The notes: generated by a model from the letters alone, not told the origin. Shown: positions 1 through 10,477, counted from the first letter of the stretch. The stretch is DNA of 64,000 nt from Pseudoips prasinana (GCA_951640165.1 OX621250.1:2356001-2420000); one strand, 5' to 3'. Translations and numbers: made by a program.

Positions 1-107
1 GTAAGAGGGCGGGCCTAGTCCCGATTAAATAAAAATAAATGCTTACATAGAAACTGTTGGTTGTGGCTATTCTATTTAACTTCCTCCCACCTTCCTCCTT
101 TTTTCAT

Positions 108-385
108 CAGACTAACAGGCGTCGGAAGGCTCTCCACCGCTTTGCTGTTGACATCCCAGCATGGCGTACGAAACGCTTTGCTTCCTTTTTCATCATACTC
201 ACGGCTAAGCTGTGGAACACCATCCTAAACGACGTTTTTCCAGACTCATATAACATGGGCTTATACAAGGCTAGAGTGAACAGGCATCTTGTGGGTACGC
301 GCGGTCCACCCTCGACCACATCTTCACTTACCATCAGGTGAGATCGTGGTCAAGCGCAAACCCAAGGTGCATAAAATATTGCTTG
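108..385 (+). pseudogene. LINE-6 reverse transcriptase C-terminal remnant
   Basis: This 5'-truncated LINE fragment encodes a C-terminal tail with RTKRF, a TAKLWN block and an FPDSYN...KARVNRHL block, then runs into a short 3' UTR (ACCATCAGGTGAGATC). The same tail recurs at 13625-13850 with better preserved residues (TAKQWNTLPNDVFPD), and more weakly at 52488-52629, so it is a dispersed repeat and not a host exon. The WNSLP-like block followed by a basic FK/YK..VNRHL segment is typical of the ends of CR1/Jockey-superfamily reverse transcriptases. Clade assignment is inferred. No catalytic domain is included. Confidence 0.6.
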
Positions 386-390
386 CTAGC

Positions 391-472
391 AGGGCAAACC
401 AGCAAGCGATGATTAGTGATCACCGCTACTAATGGACACTCGCAACACCGGAGGGGTCACAAGTGCGTGATA
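391..472 (-). repeat. LINE-5 3' tail fragment
   Basis: Read on the minus strand it matches the end of LINE-5 (see 12340-12655): a GGTGTTGCGAGTGTCCAT block followed by GGTGATCAC and a shortened CAGGTGACCC-like tail. It abuts the LINE-6 fragment in the opposite orientation. Confidence 0.5.
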
Positions 473-516
473 CGCTGGCTTTTTCTCCTTCTTTTTAAAA
501 GACAATACTGCGGGTA

Positions 517-655
517 TTGTTTTGTTTTTATTGCTAGGGAACTAAAATCCTGGGTCGTGGGGATGTTATAAATATGCAATTCATGGATTCGAAGTACAAC
601 AAGGCTAAATACTAATGACAGTTTATGGATCCCACAAATGGCTGTTCTGTGCTAC
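517..655 (-). repeat. SINE-F, degenerate copy
   Basis: It aligns with the 4541-4735 and 11724-11903 copies through the sequence around CCTGGGTCGTGGGG and the later GGCTGTTCTGTGCTACACGTG. The tRNA-like end has decayed and no B box is visible. Confidence 0.4.
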
Positions 656-659
656 ACGT

Positions 660-783
660 GCCAGTACATCAAGCTACCCCAATCTGTCAAATTTCCCCAA
701 TTGAAGTGAACCTTATGCTTTTGTGATAAAGTTGAAAATCTGTAAAAGTAATTTGACAGATTGGGGTAGCTGGATGTGCTGGC
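660..783. mobile_element. MITE-M copy 1 (palindromic MITE)
   Basis: A 124-bp element with imperfect terminal inverted repeats of about 35 bp: the left end starts GCCAGTACATCAAGCTACCC and the right end, reversed, starts GCCAGCACATCCAGCTACCC. The AT-rich middle contains TTATCACAAAAGCATAAGG in reverse orientation. Two more copies occur at 49524-49654 and 53773-54191. There is no coding capacity. The parent transposase is unknown. Confidence 0.75.
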
Positions 784-794
784 GTCTGTTCACC

Positions 795-868
795 GTCGTT
801 ATGAATCTTAGGAAAAGAGGTGTGCAAGGGATCGTGACAAATGGAAATCCGTTGTGTCTGCGAAATAG
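795..868 (+). repeat. LINE-3 C-terminal fragment
   Basis: It matches the last codons of LINE-3 (GATCGTGACAAATGGAAATC, coding DRDKWKS) at 32248-32784 and 43037-43350. It directly follows MITE-M copy 1 and stops before the (ATGT)n tail. Confidence 0.5.
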
Positions 869-975
869 ACGTGGTTCGAAGTTCTTTGCTGCTGTCAAGC
901 ATACGTAGTCTGAAGTAGGATAACATCACAAGAAACTTCTTATTAAAGTACTAGATTGTTCGAAATTAACCGACA

Positions 976-1213
976 AATAATAATAATATCTAGGGACAAT
1001 GTCACATAGATCATCCTAGCCCCAAACTAAGCAAAGCTTGTACTATGGGTACCAGGCGACGATATACATACTTATATAGATAGATAAATACTTAAATACA
1101 TAGAAAACATCAATGACTCAGAAACAAATATTCGTGCTCATCACACAAATATTTGCACTTACCCAGGACCACCAGCTTCTTAGGCAGGAGCACTACCAAC
1201 TAGGCTACGGTGA
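976..1213 (-). mobile_element. SINE-A copy 1 (B box deleted)
   Basis: It aligns end to end with the other SINE-A copies on the minus strand, including the A-box region and the GGACAATGTCAC 3' part. The segment that elsewhere reads GGGATTCGAACC is missing as a 12-bp deletion between CTTACC and CAGGACC, so the internal polymerase III B box is gone. This copy should be transcriptionally dead. Confidence 0.85.
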
Positions 1214-1253
1214 TGCAACAATGATGCGTGGAATGAGATGAATATACTGAGAA

Positions 1254-1301
1254 ATATTTTTTCAAGGCAGGGCGAATGCCTAATCATGCCACCCAAACCA
1301 T
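1254..1301 (-). repeat. R1-clade LINE 3' terminus, ultra-short copy
   Basis: GGCAGGGCGAATGCCTAATC followed by ATGCCACCC matches the tail of the R1-clade LINE fragments at 16105-16985 and 45700-46127, preceded by a T-run that is the poly(A) tail of the minus strand. Only about 40 bp of the element was copied. Confidence 0.55.
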
Positions 1302-1892
1302 GTTGGTTCTACGCTATTTAAAACAATTATTTATAATAATCATAATAATAAATTCATTTAATTCAGGCATAAAAATCCTTAGTACAAGTACCTATTGAAA
1401 TAAAATAAAGACTATTATGACAATATGGAAATAAATGATCATAAAGAAGACAAAATAATATTAAAATAAAATATAAATGAACAGAAGATAGGGAATAAAT
1501 AAAAATACTTAACAATAATGATAAAATAAATAGTAAATAATAATTCGTGTAGCACGTTTAAGCTGTACGGTGTAAATGTATACTACACTATTCATTATAT
1601 TATTCATGGTTAATCTAAATGTACGTGATCGGTGATCCTCCTACATCAAAATGACAGTTTTAAACAAACAGCCTAAAATAGCTTCCGTTGTCTAGTGTGA
1701 GTTAGTAACGCACACTAGATAGCTTCGCTTTTGTGTTTGTACAATGTAAGCTTGGTGCATTTGCGCAGTGACGATCGTGGCAGACTTTATTGATTATCTT
1801 CTAGGCACCTACTTCTCGTTCAACAAATGTGCATCTTTACATACAATGTGCATCATACACTTAGTATTAACTAGTGCTATAGTAGGTAATAT
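1302..1892. other. AT-rich stretch without recognised gene
   Basis: Mostly A/T-rich unique-looking sequence. The one structured item is an inverted repeat, tctagtgtg at 1691-1699 with its complement at 1711-1719. No supported coding region was found. Confidence 0.5.
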
Positions 1893-2020
1893 AGATATAG
1901 ATTGCACGTTTCGCGCAGCGGTTAAGATCGTCGCATCACCACTTCGTGTCCCGGGTTCGTTTCCCGCGCAGGAAAACTATATCTGACCCATAAATAGTTG
2001 TTATGAGTCTGGATGTACTT
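1893..2020 (+). repeat. SINE-F 5' (tRNA-like) end
   Basis: The tRNA-like head in plus orientation has GCGCAGCGGTTAAGA (A-box-like) and CCCGGGTTCGTTTCCC (a B box with one change), followed by the family sequence ACCCATAAATAGTTG. It is truncated 3' after the GAGTCTGG block. Confidence 0.55.
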
Positions 2021-2500
2021 TTTGTCCGACAATTATTTATTTATTAATTTAAATTTTAGCACAAAGAATATTTTACATAGGCAGACTTATCTACCAGTCA
2101 ATCAATGCTGTAGGCATTATTTATCAGTCAACCTTTGGGTGGTGCGGAGAGACTACGGTAGGTGCACTAAAATGATCAAATATAAACATTTATAGTTTCT
2201 TTTTTATGGTTTAATTATATACATAAACATAATATATAACATAATATTACATACTATTTCTACATATACGCTTGTAAAGTACCCGCCGATACAGGTATTA
2301 TTCCCTTAGTGCGTTCGTTGTATTTTTTTAAAACTAAAAAAAAATGATCTCCTGGGCGAATTACGACCACGACCGCCAATCTGTCTCATAATCCGATGAG
2401 AAGACTACCGTCACGACCCGAAGAGGTCAGGTACTAGACCGAGGGCTTTGCATGTTCACCGAGTCACGGGGCATTAAGGGAGCGGGAGACAATGACAGTG
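2021..2500. other. No recognised gene
   Basis: AT-rich sequence with short open frames only. Nothing resembling a family or an exon was seen. Confidence 0.4.
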
Positions 2501-2710
2501 CAGTCAAGTTCGTCCTATCTACTACGCCACGCGTGCAGTCAAGTCCGATCTCTCTACTACGCAACACGTGCAGTCAATTTCGTCCTATCTGCTACGCCAC
2601 ACGTGCAGTCAAGTTCGTCCTATCTACTACGCCACAAGTGTAGTGAAGTTTGTCCTATCTACCACGCCACACGTGCAGTCAAGTTCGTCGTATTTACTAC
2701 GCCACACGTG
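2501..2710. repeat. 35-bp minisatellite, six units
   Basis: Exactly six tandem units of 35 bp (2501, 2536, 2571, 2606, 2641, 2676), each starting cagtcaagtt-like and ending gccacacgtg-like, with a partial seventh start (cagcaagtc). Units differ at a few positions each. Because 35 is not divisible by three, the array reads open in all three forward frames, which produces three overlapping spurious ORFs. Confidence 0.95.
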
Positions 2711-3205
2711 CAGCAAGTCATATCATTCGTGTTTTGAGAAACTGATTGGTTAATCAATTCCCTAGTACGAACACTTATATATTTACATCTTTGTCTAAAT
2801 ATTATTAGGTACGTGATAAAATTCATTTATTTATACTAGGTAGGTACCAAGTCATAAACTGTAGCATACTGGATCCTCTGACATTTGCAACTCAAATTAC
2901 ATCACTTACCCGCGACGCTCATACCCTGCTACTTTTCTTATCTACAGTCCGTATACGCGGTCTGTCTATAGATGGGTAAACGCTAAAATTTCTGAGCACT
3001 GAGGGCACGGTAAGCTGTCGGTCTCGGCGAAGTTCTGTAAGAAAGACATGTAAAAGGCCTACAGGCGGCTTGAACAACTCTGTCTCTGGTTACCACTGGC
3101 CATACGATTTTTGGTTTTTGCGCTTGCGCTTCAAGTAAACTTATTCGAGTTTCTGATGAGTGGTTATGTGTTTTATTCAATGAAACAATTTATTTGAATT
3201 AAACA
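2711..3205. other. No gene; contains a REP-G fragment
   Basis: About 3050-3110 matches the left end of REP-G in minus orientation (GGCGGCTTGAACAACTCTG, then CTGGTTACCACTGG...CATACG). The rest is unrecognised. Confidence 0.45.
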
Positions 3206-3400
3206 ATGAGGCCAATAACAAGTGATATTTGGATCATATTTAAAAAAGTGTCTGCAAATACTGAGAAGCGTAAACTTTTTGAGAATATATATTCACGAAA
3301 GGGCTAGTTCGTTAAAAGGTTATTTAAAGTCTGTACATGCTACTGAATACGATGAATTTAATAAATTAGAAACTGAAACGAAAAGTACAACACATTATTC
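3206..3400 (+). pseudogene. hAT-like BED zinc-finger remnant
   Basis: Starting at the ATG at 3206, one frame reads MRPITSDIWIIFKKVSANTE...NIYSRKG and stops; the next frame continues ASSLKGYLKSVHATEYDEF. Together they follow the layout of a BED-type zinc finger: a DIW.FFKKV start, the C..C hairpin region, SRKGS..LK.HLKS.H, then EY.EF. The two expected cysteines are replaced (KRKLFENIY where KCKLCxxxY would be expected), the first histidine is now tyrosine and there is a frameshift near 3303. BED fingers sit at the N-terminus of hAT transposases, so this is probably the 5' end of a decayed hAT transposon. No DDE domain was recognised downstream. Confidence 0.55.
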
Positions 3401-4540
3401 GACTTGAACGCCTTTAAAGAAGCCAAAAACAAATGACTACAAAATACTTTGAAGAATAAATTCTGGATATCTATTCATCCCGCTTGACCATATCTACTAT
3501 TCACTGGTATAATATGAATGTTAGACCCGAGCCTATACCACCAGCTGCTGCAATAATATATATAAACATACATAATACACACAGAGAAAAGGTTGTTTTA
3601 AAAGTAAAAAAATGCTTAAACGCCGCTATGTCTATTGAGAGTGGAGTCTATAAAATGTTGTCATTACAACAGAGATAAAGGCGACGGGGATTTCTGGGCC
3701 TGACTGTAATAAATTGAGATATGGTTTAAAAAAAGCGTTATATTTTTCTATTTCAAACTGTAAAAAAATTACCCAATTTACAATCTGGAAAACGCGAAAT
3801 CTCAAATTAAGTTTAAGTCATGAATTAAATTGGTTGTTGATTACTTTAATCGATTAACGGTAATGAGTTCAAACAATGTAATATAAAAACTCTTGCACCA
3901 GACACCAGATTTGCAGAGACTTAATCATAATAATTATTAAATACATTAACATAATGTTAACAGTAAAAAAAAATATCAACAAAATAAATATAATATCGGT
4001 TATCGTTCAAATCGATTTATTAGTTATTGGCAACTATATTTTTAATCTATGCTGACAGTGACTGGTGACAGATTTTGAATCCTAATCTATGATCGGTCAC
4101 TCGTTTAGTGAGTGTGTGATTTGGGTATTTTCTCTCTACGGACTTCTCATATGCTTAACGTGTACGACTTTTGCTAACATACTGGACACGGATAACTATT
4201 AATTAGCAATCGCCTTTAAAAATCAGCTGTTTAGTATAGGTTGGTACATAACCTCTCTATTAAGTACTCAATCTTTTATAACTCTGCTCACAGATTGAAA
4301 AAATCCATGGAAGTTTTAGATTTTAGCTGATAATTTATAGACCCATTTATTGACACCACTTTTATCTTTTTACATCTGGGCCCAATATTGTATGAAAACG
4401 TATCCGTCTTCTTTAGGAATTGTTAAATAAAGATCATCAAGAAATGGTGGTTACCTAATAATATTCAAACGTAAGTTTCCGTTATGTAACGGATTACACA
4501 AAAGAAAATAACAACACACATATTTTTTATTTAAATGACA
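3401..4540. other. No recognised gene
   Basis: AT-rich DNA following the BED-finger relic. A further open frame at 3484-3678 has no recognisable motif and could be eroded transposon sequence. No repeat family used elsewhere in the window was matched. Confidence 0.4.
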
Positions 4541-4735
4541 ATACAACGCCCGCACTAGGGAATCTAATCCCTGAGTCGCGGGGTACTTTACAAACATACA
4601 ATAGACGGACACTAATTACACCCAGACTCCTTTCAACTATTTATGGGTCAGACAAATAGTTGTCCGGCGCGGGAATCGAACCCAGGACACGATGCGGCTA
4701 GGCGACTGTCTTAGCCGCTGCGCCACACATTTTCA
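4541..4735 (-). mobile_element. SINE-F, best copy
   Basis: The minus strand has a tRNA-like head: GCGCAGCGGCTAAGAC (A box region) and CTGGGTTCGATTCCCGCG (B box GGTTCGATTCC). The body carries ACCCATAAATAGTTG and the 3' part ends near GGGATTAGATTCCCTAGTG. Other copies lie at 517-655, 1893-2020 and 11724-11903. Confidence 0.7.
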
Positions 4736-4833
4736 TATTTAATCTACAAACTGGGTGTTAATTTTTCTATGTCTACAAAGAGTTATGTATAAAAAGACGA
4801 CCAAAACTCTTTTTAACAGATGTCCCGACATAT

Positions 4834-5115
4834 TATTATTAATAAATATCTTGGGACAACTAACAACCTACCATCGAGATTTCAAAAAATAGAATAGAAT
4901 TTAATTTATTGCAATTACGCACACAAACACACACTAGGCAGAGTCTAGAGTTCTAGAGTAACCAGCTATTACTGTTAAGATATTATACATAATTCTTACC
5001 CAAAAAACAGTACAAATAATCGTTCTCTTCACACCAAGATTTGACTTGATCGGGGATTGAGCTCACGACTTCTGGCTTAGCAGTTACGAGAGCAACATAC
5101 CAGCCACAATTGGCT
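4834..5115 (-). repeat. SINE-C, degenerate copy
   Basis: The outer part TAAATATCTTGGGACAACTA and the tRNA-like part (TTGAGCTCACGACTTCTGGC, TTAGCAGT) match SINE-C, but an unrelated AT-rich piece with ATTTAATTTATTGCAATTAC separates them, and the B box is altered. Confidence 0.5.
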
Positions 5116-6007
5116 GTAGACAAACATTTTTTTTTTAATAGCTAGGAAAAAAAAAATGTGTCTTCAAAAACGTACGAGTTCCATGCGCGGTCTTGTATAA
5201 ATGTATAGAGAGAGGCGATTAAACGTGGTGATTACAATATACTCTCTGAAAAGGGTTGTAAGTTGTAAAGCGTATTAAAGATAAATAAACGTAAAAGCAA
5301 TGTGTGTTTCAGCGTAGCGCCTATGCATATATAATACGGTAATAAAATCGTTTGGCACTGTTGGCAAATTAGCTCTCATTATAAGAACGCAAATTGCGAT
5401 CAGCTATGGTTATTACGAAAACGTCTCCGAGTATTGTAAATCTTGTTTTATTGTGTCAGGGCTCGGTCCCGCATAGCACTCCGCTGTGCCACGGAACACG
5501 GTCGCGCGTGCACGCACTTCTCGCCACAGTTTTGGCGCCAATCGTTCATGTGGATGACAATTAAAAAATTGGATTGATTTTATTAGTGGCCTGTGTTGTA
5601 TATTGTTATACGAATAAGTGAAAAGGTTTGTGGGATTATTAATTCCTTAATTATAACTTAGTGAGCTGAGCCTCTTTTATATTTTTACTGAATTTTGGAA
5701 TTCTACATTTTATTTATTGTATATAAGTAAGTACCTAATACAAACATTTTAAGGCGTGTGATAACTCCTGGTTCACAAATATAATCTTTCTTTCTTTAAG
5801 TATCTTTATTTCAATAAAACATTGATCATGAAATAGTTAATACTACATACAAAAACAACCAAAACTAGGTACCTAATAGCTAAAGTACTCGGTATAGAAT
5901 CCCGATCATCGGTATCATGTTTAAGATCAGACTTGATTACTCAAGGAGTATAAATCAGCACATTAGTAAGTACACAATACACATAATTAAAAATAAAATA
6001 TAGGTAA
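5116..6007. other. No recognised gene; local GC-rich island
   Basis: Mostly AT-rich. Around 5460-5545 a GC-rich pocket includes GCGCGTGCACGC and TTTTGGCGCCAA. The core TTGGCGCCAAAACT recurs in inverse orientation near 29967, perhaps as part of an unrecognised dispersed repeat. Confidence 0.35.
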
Positions 6008-6179
6008 TCACACTAATTATTATAAAGACGAAAGTTTGTGAGTGTGTTTGTTACTTATTCACGTCTAAACGTCTGGAACGATTTTAATAGGTACCTATGG
6101 AGTTCGTTGACACCCTGGATTAACACATAGGCTATAATTTATAAAGATTAACTCAGGTAAAACAGCGGGGCACTGCTAG
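6008..6179 (+). mobile_element. HEL element (Helitron-like, 172 bp)
   Basis: It begins TC immediately after an A (6007) and ends CTAG immediately before a T (6180), the terminus and target pattern of Helitrons. The body carries ACTAATTATTATAAAG at the 5' end and, near the 3' end, ATTTATAAAG...GCGGGGCACTGCTAG; the stem-forming CGCGG/CCGCG pair of other copies is eroded here. It is non-autonomous with no ORF. Confidence 0.75.
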
Positions 6180-6916
6180 TAAAGTATAAAGGGCGGTCTT
6201 ATCGCTAACTGCGCTTTCGTAACGACAATTTTAGTATAGAAGAGATTTAAATGAAATACAAAAGTTTTATCAAATAAAATTATCTCACCGACCGCGACGT
6301 CTTAGCGAACAGTTAACTAGTTACAAAGTATATATAGATTTTCTATTTTGAACTAATATATTAAATGTAATTATTCAAAAATTATTTAGTCTCCATATAA
6401 GTACCAAACTTTGTGCACTAAGTCAATAAACTTAATTATTTCATAATTAAAAATGAAGCGAATGACAACAGTGGCACACAATGCTCTGAGTGATTAGAAA
6501 CAGGGACATCCCGGGAAACACTATAATTGTCTTGATTCCGAAACGACTATATCCAGAAAGTCCAAAGTATGACTTCGAATAATGTAGTTGCTCCACTTTC
6601 CTTAAAAGTGGGAATTTATTTGTTAAGTAGAATAAAAGTATCCAGTTGAAAATCACCAAAGGGCTAAGATATATCTCGATTTCTTTTTCGATTTTCTTTT
6701 TAGGTCACCTACTTAGACAACTAAGCTGCAAATTTATCCACAAACATTATTCTCTTCGGGAATCGTACCCAAAAGCTCATTGAATGAATCCATTCTAAAA
6801 AGTAAGTATAATAATATCGAAAGCGTGGCTGTAGTTCAGGTATGAAGAGGTAGATAATAAATAAACTGTTGGCTCTTCATGCCTCAACTACAGAATATTG
6901 TCAGCTTTTGCTATTA
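6180..6916. other. No recognised gene
   Basis: Unique-looking AT-rich sequence. Short minus-strand ORF at 6447-6659 has no recognisable motif. Confidence 0.35.
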
Positions 6917-6982
6917 AATACACATCTTGGTACCACTAACACACCGCCATCTGATCCCATACTAGGCATAGCCTGTACTATA
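6917..6982 (-). repeat. SINE-C 3' fragment
   Basis: It contains CACACCGCCATCTGATCCC followed by ACTAGGCATAGCCTGTACTA, the 3' portion of SINE-C on the minus strand, truncated on the tRNA side. Confidence 0.5.
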
Positions 6983-7000
6983 GTTATAGTTATTTATAGT

Positions 7001-7479
7001 TGACGGGCCTGTTGGCGTGGTTGACAAATGTTTGCTTTTCACGCCGGAGGTCGTTGGTTCGATTCCCACCCAGGACAGATATTTGTGTGCATGAACATGT
7101 CTGTTCGTCCTGAATCTGGGTGTAATTATCTATATAACTATGTATTTACAAAAGAAAAGTAGTAGGTATATGTACTACTAGCTGTGCCCCGCGGTTTTAC
7201 CCGCGTTAAACTTTATAAAATATGGCCTATGTGTTATCCTAACTATAAAAATTAGCCTATGTTCTTTCTCAGGGTCTAGACCATCTGTATACCAAATTTC
7301 ATTCAAATCCGTTCAGTAGTTTTGGCGTGAAAGAGTAACAGACAGACAGACAGACAGAGTTACTTTCACATTTATAATATTAGTTAGGATATCAGTTATC
7401 TGGTTTCCAAACTACAAGCTCTGCTTAGTTTGGGATCAGATGACGGTGTGAAAATAATGTCCCAGGATATTATTATTAT
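7001..7479 (+). mobile_element. SINE-B copy 1, split by a Helitron-like element
   Basis: The tRNA-like head (7001-7075) has GTTGGCGTGGTTGAC and GGTTCGATTCCCACC (B box); the body continues to 7177 and resumes at 7390 (ATCAGTTATCTGGTTTCC) to the ATTATTATTA tail. Removing 7178-7389 restores continuity with the uninterrupted copy at 10198-10477. Confidence 0.85.
7178..7389 (-). mobile_element. HEL element inserted in SINE-B
   Basis: On the minus strand it starts TCCTAACTAATATTATAAA and ends GGGGCACAGCTAG. The 3' end carries the palindrome CGCGGGTAAAACCGCG, 10-11 nt before CTAG, as expected for a Helitron 3' hairpin. The flanking SINE shows insertion exactly between A and T with no target duplication. 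It includes a short (CAGA)n microsatellite. Confidence 0.85.
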
Positions 7480-7481
7480 AG

Positions 7482-7685
7482 TAACCAGACATCTTATAAA
7501 AATACTTAAATTTATATATTTCCAAATACACATACATGTAATAAATAAATCACCCTTAGGCACAGAACAAGTAATCGTGCTCTACACTACTTTTGAATAC
7601 ACACAAATATTTGTTTTGAGTGGAGATCGAACTCACGACCTCTGCCTTAGCAGCTAGAGTATTAACCGCTAGATCAACAGACCAG
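7482..7685 (-). mobile_element. SINE-C copy
   Basis: On the minus strand the tRNA-like head contains GAGGTCGTGAGTTCGATCTC (B box GAGTTCGATCTCC) after GTTAATACTCTAGCTGCTAA; the body has TTTGTGTGTATTCAAAAG. Its 3' end merges with the TATTATTATTA tail of SINE-B copy 1. Confidence 0.65.
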
Positions 7686-7995
7686 TCTCATATTTGTCTA
7701 TTAGTATGGACTCACTTAAGATAATGCCGGATGCTGGAATTGTTCGGTTTTCTTATAACAAATGTCCACGTGGGTGAAGTGGCGGGCGGAACCCAGTTAG
7801 CCATAGAAATGTTTACGTTGCTGCAAAAGGAAACACAAATCTAAAAAGATTTGGATTAAATGTAAACAGTGTAACGTACCTACGCAAAAATTATAAATAC
7901 AGGGTGTCAGTTAATTGTTGGATTCTGATCTACCCGCGGGTTTCAGTACAGGATATTTTATCTTGCACTACCCTTATCGTGTTGTCTTTCTATTT
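7686..7995. other. No recognised gene
   Basis: No family match before the LINE-8 tail. The segment from about 7900 could be more 5' LINE-8 sequence. Confidence 0.35.
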
Positions 7996-8145
7996 TTCTG
8001 CTTCTTATCCATCCAAAGGTTGTCTGGAAGAGATCGCTGACTGCGATAAGACCGCCTATTGTACAATTTGCTTTCAATGTTTCCTAAATTGTTGTCTGTA
8101 ATTGGTGTGCAATAAAGAGTATTTATCTTATCTTATCTTATAATC
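7996..8145 (+). repeat. LINE-8 3' end
   Basis: A LINE 3' UTR with the conserved run TATCCATCCAAAGGTTGTCT, GGAAGAGATCGCT, GCGATAAGACCGCC, a polyadenylation signal (GCAATAAAGAG) and a tail of (TCTTA)n. Copies occur at 12233-12299, 21090-21168 (minus) and 46868-47012. Confidence 0.65.
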
Positions 8146-8185
8146 TAATATGGCCGTTTGCCTTTTTGGTAATATGTGCTTGGAA

Positions 8186-8400
8186 ATTATTCACAAAAGG
8201 CCATCTGATCCCAAATTAAGTGCTTGTACTATGGGAACCAGATGACTGATATTCTACATAATTATACTACTATTCTTTGGTAAATACATACTTATGTATA
8301 TAATTACACCCAGACTTAGAATAAACAGACATATTCGTGCACACAAATATCTGTCCTGGGTGGGAATCGAACCCACGACCTGCGGCGTGCAAGGCGGCAA
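8186..8400 (-). mobile_element. SINE-B copy 2
   Basis: On the minus strand it has GCAGGTCGTGGGTTCGATTC (intact B box) and the TAATTACACCC/GGCCATCTGATCCC body. The 5' end with the A box is truncated after GCCTTGCACGCC. Confidence 0.75.
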
Positions 8401-10197
8401 ATAAATACCAATTATATGACTCATAAAGACGGTTACAAGCGTGTGACACTATAAATCTTTAATTGTAGTAATTAATGAAACAAATAATAGTAAAATCCGT
8501 GATATGATATGAATAAAAAATTGCGATGCCTCCGTAATGCACGACTAAATAGAAGATCCCAACGAAAACCAAAAAAACAACTACTAAAATTAGTAAGTAA
8601 CATACAAACATAATGAATCATCAGACCTGTGAGTGAAACCTGGGTGTGTTTCACGGAGGACTTACAGAACTGGTCCAAGTAAAGTGGCCTGCCAATAAAC
8701 GTCACACCTCTGCCAACTCATCCGCGTTACGTGGATGTGTGGTTACTACTTACTAAAATAAAACTTTCCTTTATCACACAGCAGTCTAACTAATTGAGCA
8801 ATTACTTTAATATTGGTATCATACTTCAAGAGTTGCCCCTGGTCAAGCTTGCTACAGGCTTCATAAGAAAATACCTTCACACGCGCCACGTCCCTCATGG
8901 CATGGCATTCAACAGTCGCGAAGATCGTCCTATGATGTAATACTTACACTCAATCCATCTAACGGACAACAAGTACAAATCGGTAACGCTCCATGCGTTA
9001 TTATTAAAAAAATGAAGCTTTTTTAACCGATCTACGAAGTTAGGTATATTATAAAGCCACCGCACCGAAACTCACTCAAACGGACGGTCAATTGACAGAA
9101 TCAAGTGTTGCCAGCCATAATAGTAAAAATCCAGTTCAGATAAGTTCGCGTAGTTTGCAGTACCTAGTCTCGGCGTATGCGTTCCTTTAGAGGCTTCGCT
9201 GAGAGTAGGCTGAGATCGTTCGGTCATAAATACACAACAATTTCAGCCTAAAATTAGATGTACTGAGATGGTATTAATAAATTAAGGACTTATGTATGTG
9301 TATACTATATTATCTGTGCTAGTTTATTGAAAAATAGTTTTTTCTTCTTCTTAATCTCAAAAGCTGCAAAGTCTTTCAAAATTACGCTTGTCTTTTAACC
9401 TAAGAAAGAGAAAGCAGTTGGTTATGTGGACCCCATTAGACAGGACTAATAATTACTAAAGATAAAAAAGAGAGAGAGGGGGGCGGGGGGAGACAGAGAA
9501 TGGAAACAATATGGAAACAATAAACCCACAATGAAATGGAGACACAAAATAATAAAAATGTTTGGAAGTCAGTACGTGAACACCCTGTATAAGAATATTA
9601 GGGGAGACTGGCACATCTGAGTCAATATTGCGTCGAATGAATGAAGCCGAGACGTACAAATAATAAACAAAATATCTATTCTAGTTAAGAATATAGATAG
9701 AGCTTTTAAAAATATCTTTACTCAGAAATTTATTATTAGCACTAAAATAATTCTTAATAAGACTTGAAACAGTGTATAGGTCAAATTAGTAATTTTTTTA
9801 CACTATTGTGCGGCCTTAGCTAGACGAGCAAAGATCTCTTTCAAGCAACCGATGAATAATAGTAATTTATATTAACAGACCTGACATTACGTTTTACAAT
9901 AAAATTACCAACACAATTAATCTAATTGATGTAGCTATCCCCAATACTCACAACATCCAGACAACAATTTCGGAAAAACTCGCAAAAGACCAGGACCTTG
10001 CGATAGAGCTGAAAACCTAGTGGAAAGCAAATACTGTTGACTATTTTTTTATTAGTAGAGTAAACTACATTGTAGTTTCCTCCCCTGGTATAATACCTAA
10101 AATTCACACACATAGCCTTGTAATACTGGATTTATGTACAACATCAGTTTACTACAAAAAGCAACCATTTTAAACACGTGCCGCATCACAAGAAGAA
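8401..10197. other. No recognised gene
   Basis: About 1.8 kb without a supported family match. ORFs at 8472-8705, 9456-9659 and 9922-10113 have no motif. A G-rich run (GAGAGAGGGGGGCGGGGGG) lies at about 9470-9490. Confidence 0.35.
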
Positions 10198-10477
10198 ATC
10201 TTTTGGCGTGGTTGGCAAATGCTTGCTTTTCACGGCGGAGGTCGTGGGTTCGATTTCCACCAGGGACAACAAACAAGATATTTGTTTGCATGAATATGTC
10301 TGTTTGTCCGTCTGTCTGGGTCTGTGTCTGAGTGTAATTATCTATATGAGTAAGTATTTGCAAAAGAAAGATAACGAAGTATATGCAGTATATCAGTTAT
10401 CTGGTTTCCATAATACAAACTTTGCTTAGTTTGGGATCAGATGGCCGTATGTGAATAATGTCTCAGTATATTATTTA
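10198..10477 (+). mobile_element. SINE-B copy 3 (uninterrupted reference)
   Basis: A complete-looking copy: TTGGCGTGGTTGGCAAATGC (A-box region), GGGTTCGATTTCCACC (B box with one change), then TGTGTCTGAGTGTAATTATC, ATCAGTTATCTGGTTTCC, TTTGGGATCAGATGG and a final TATTATTTAT tail. It serves to show what SINE-B copy 1 looked like before insertion. Confidence 0.85.

Noticed and set aside
2501..2710. Possible CRISPR array
   Set aside because: Units are contiguous with no unique spacers, and the DNA is eukaryotic.
2452..2753. Three overlapping forward ORFs that could look like a small repetitive protein
   Set aside because: They are the three phases of a 35-bp tandem repeat whose period is not a multiple of three; the open frames follow from the unit lacking stops.
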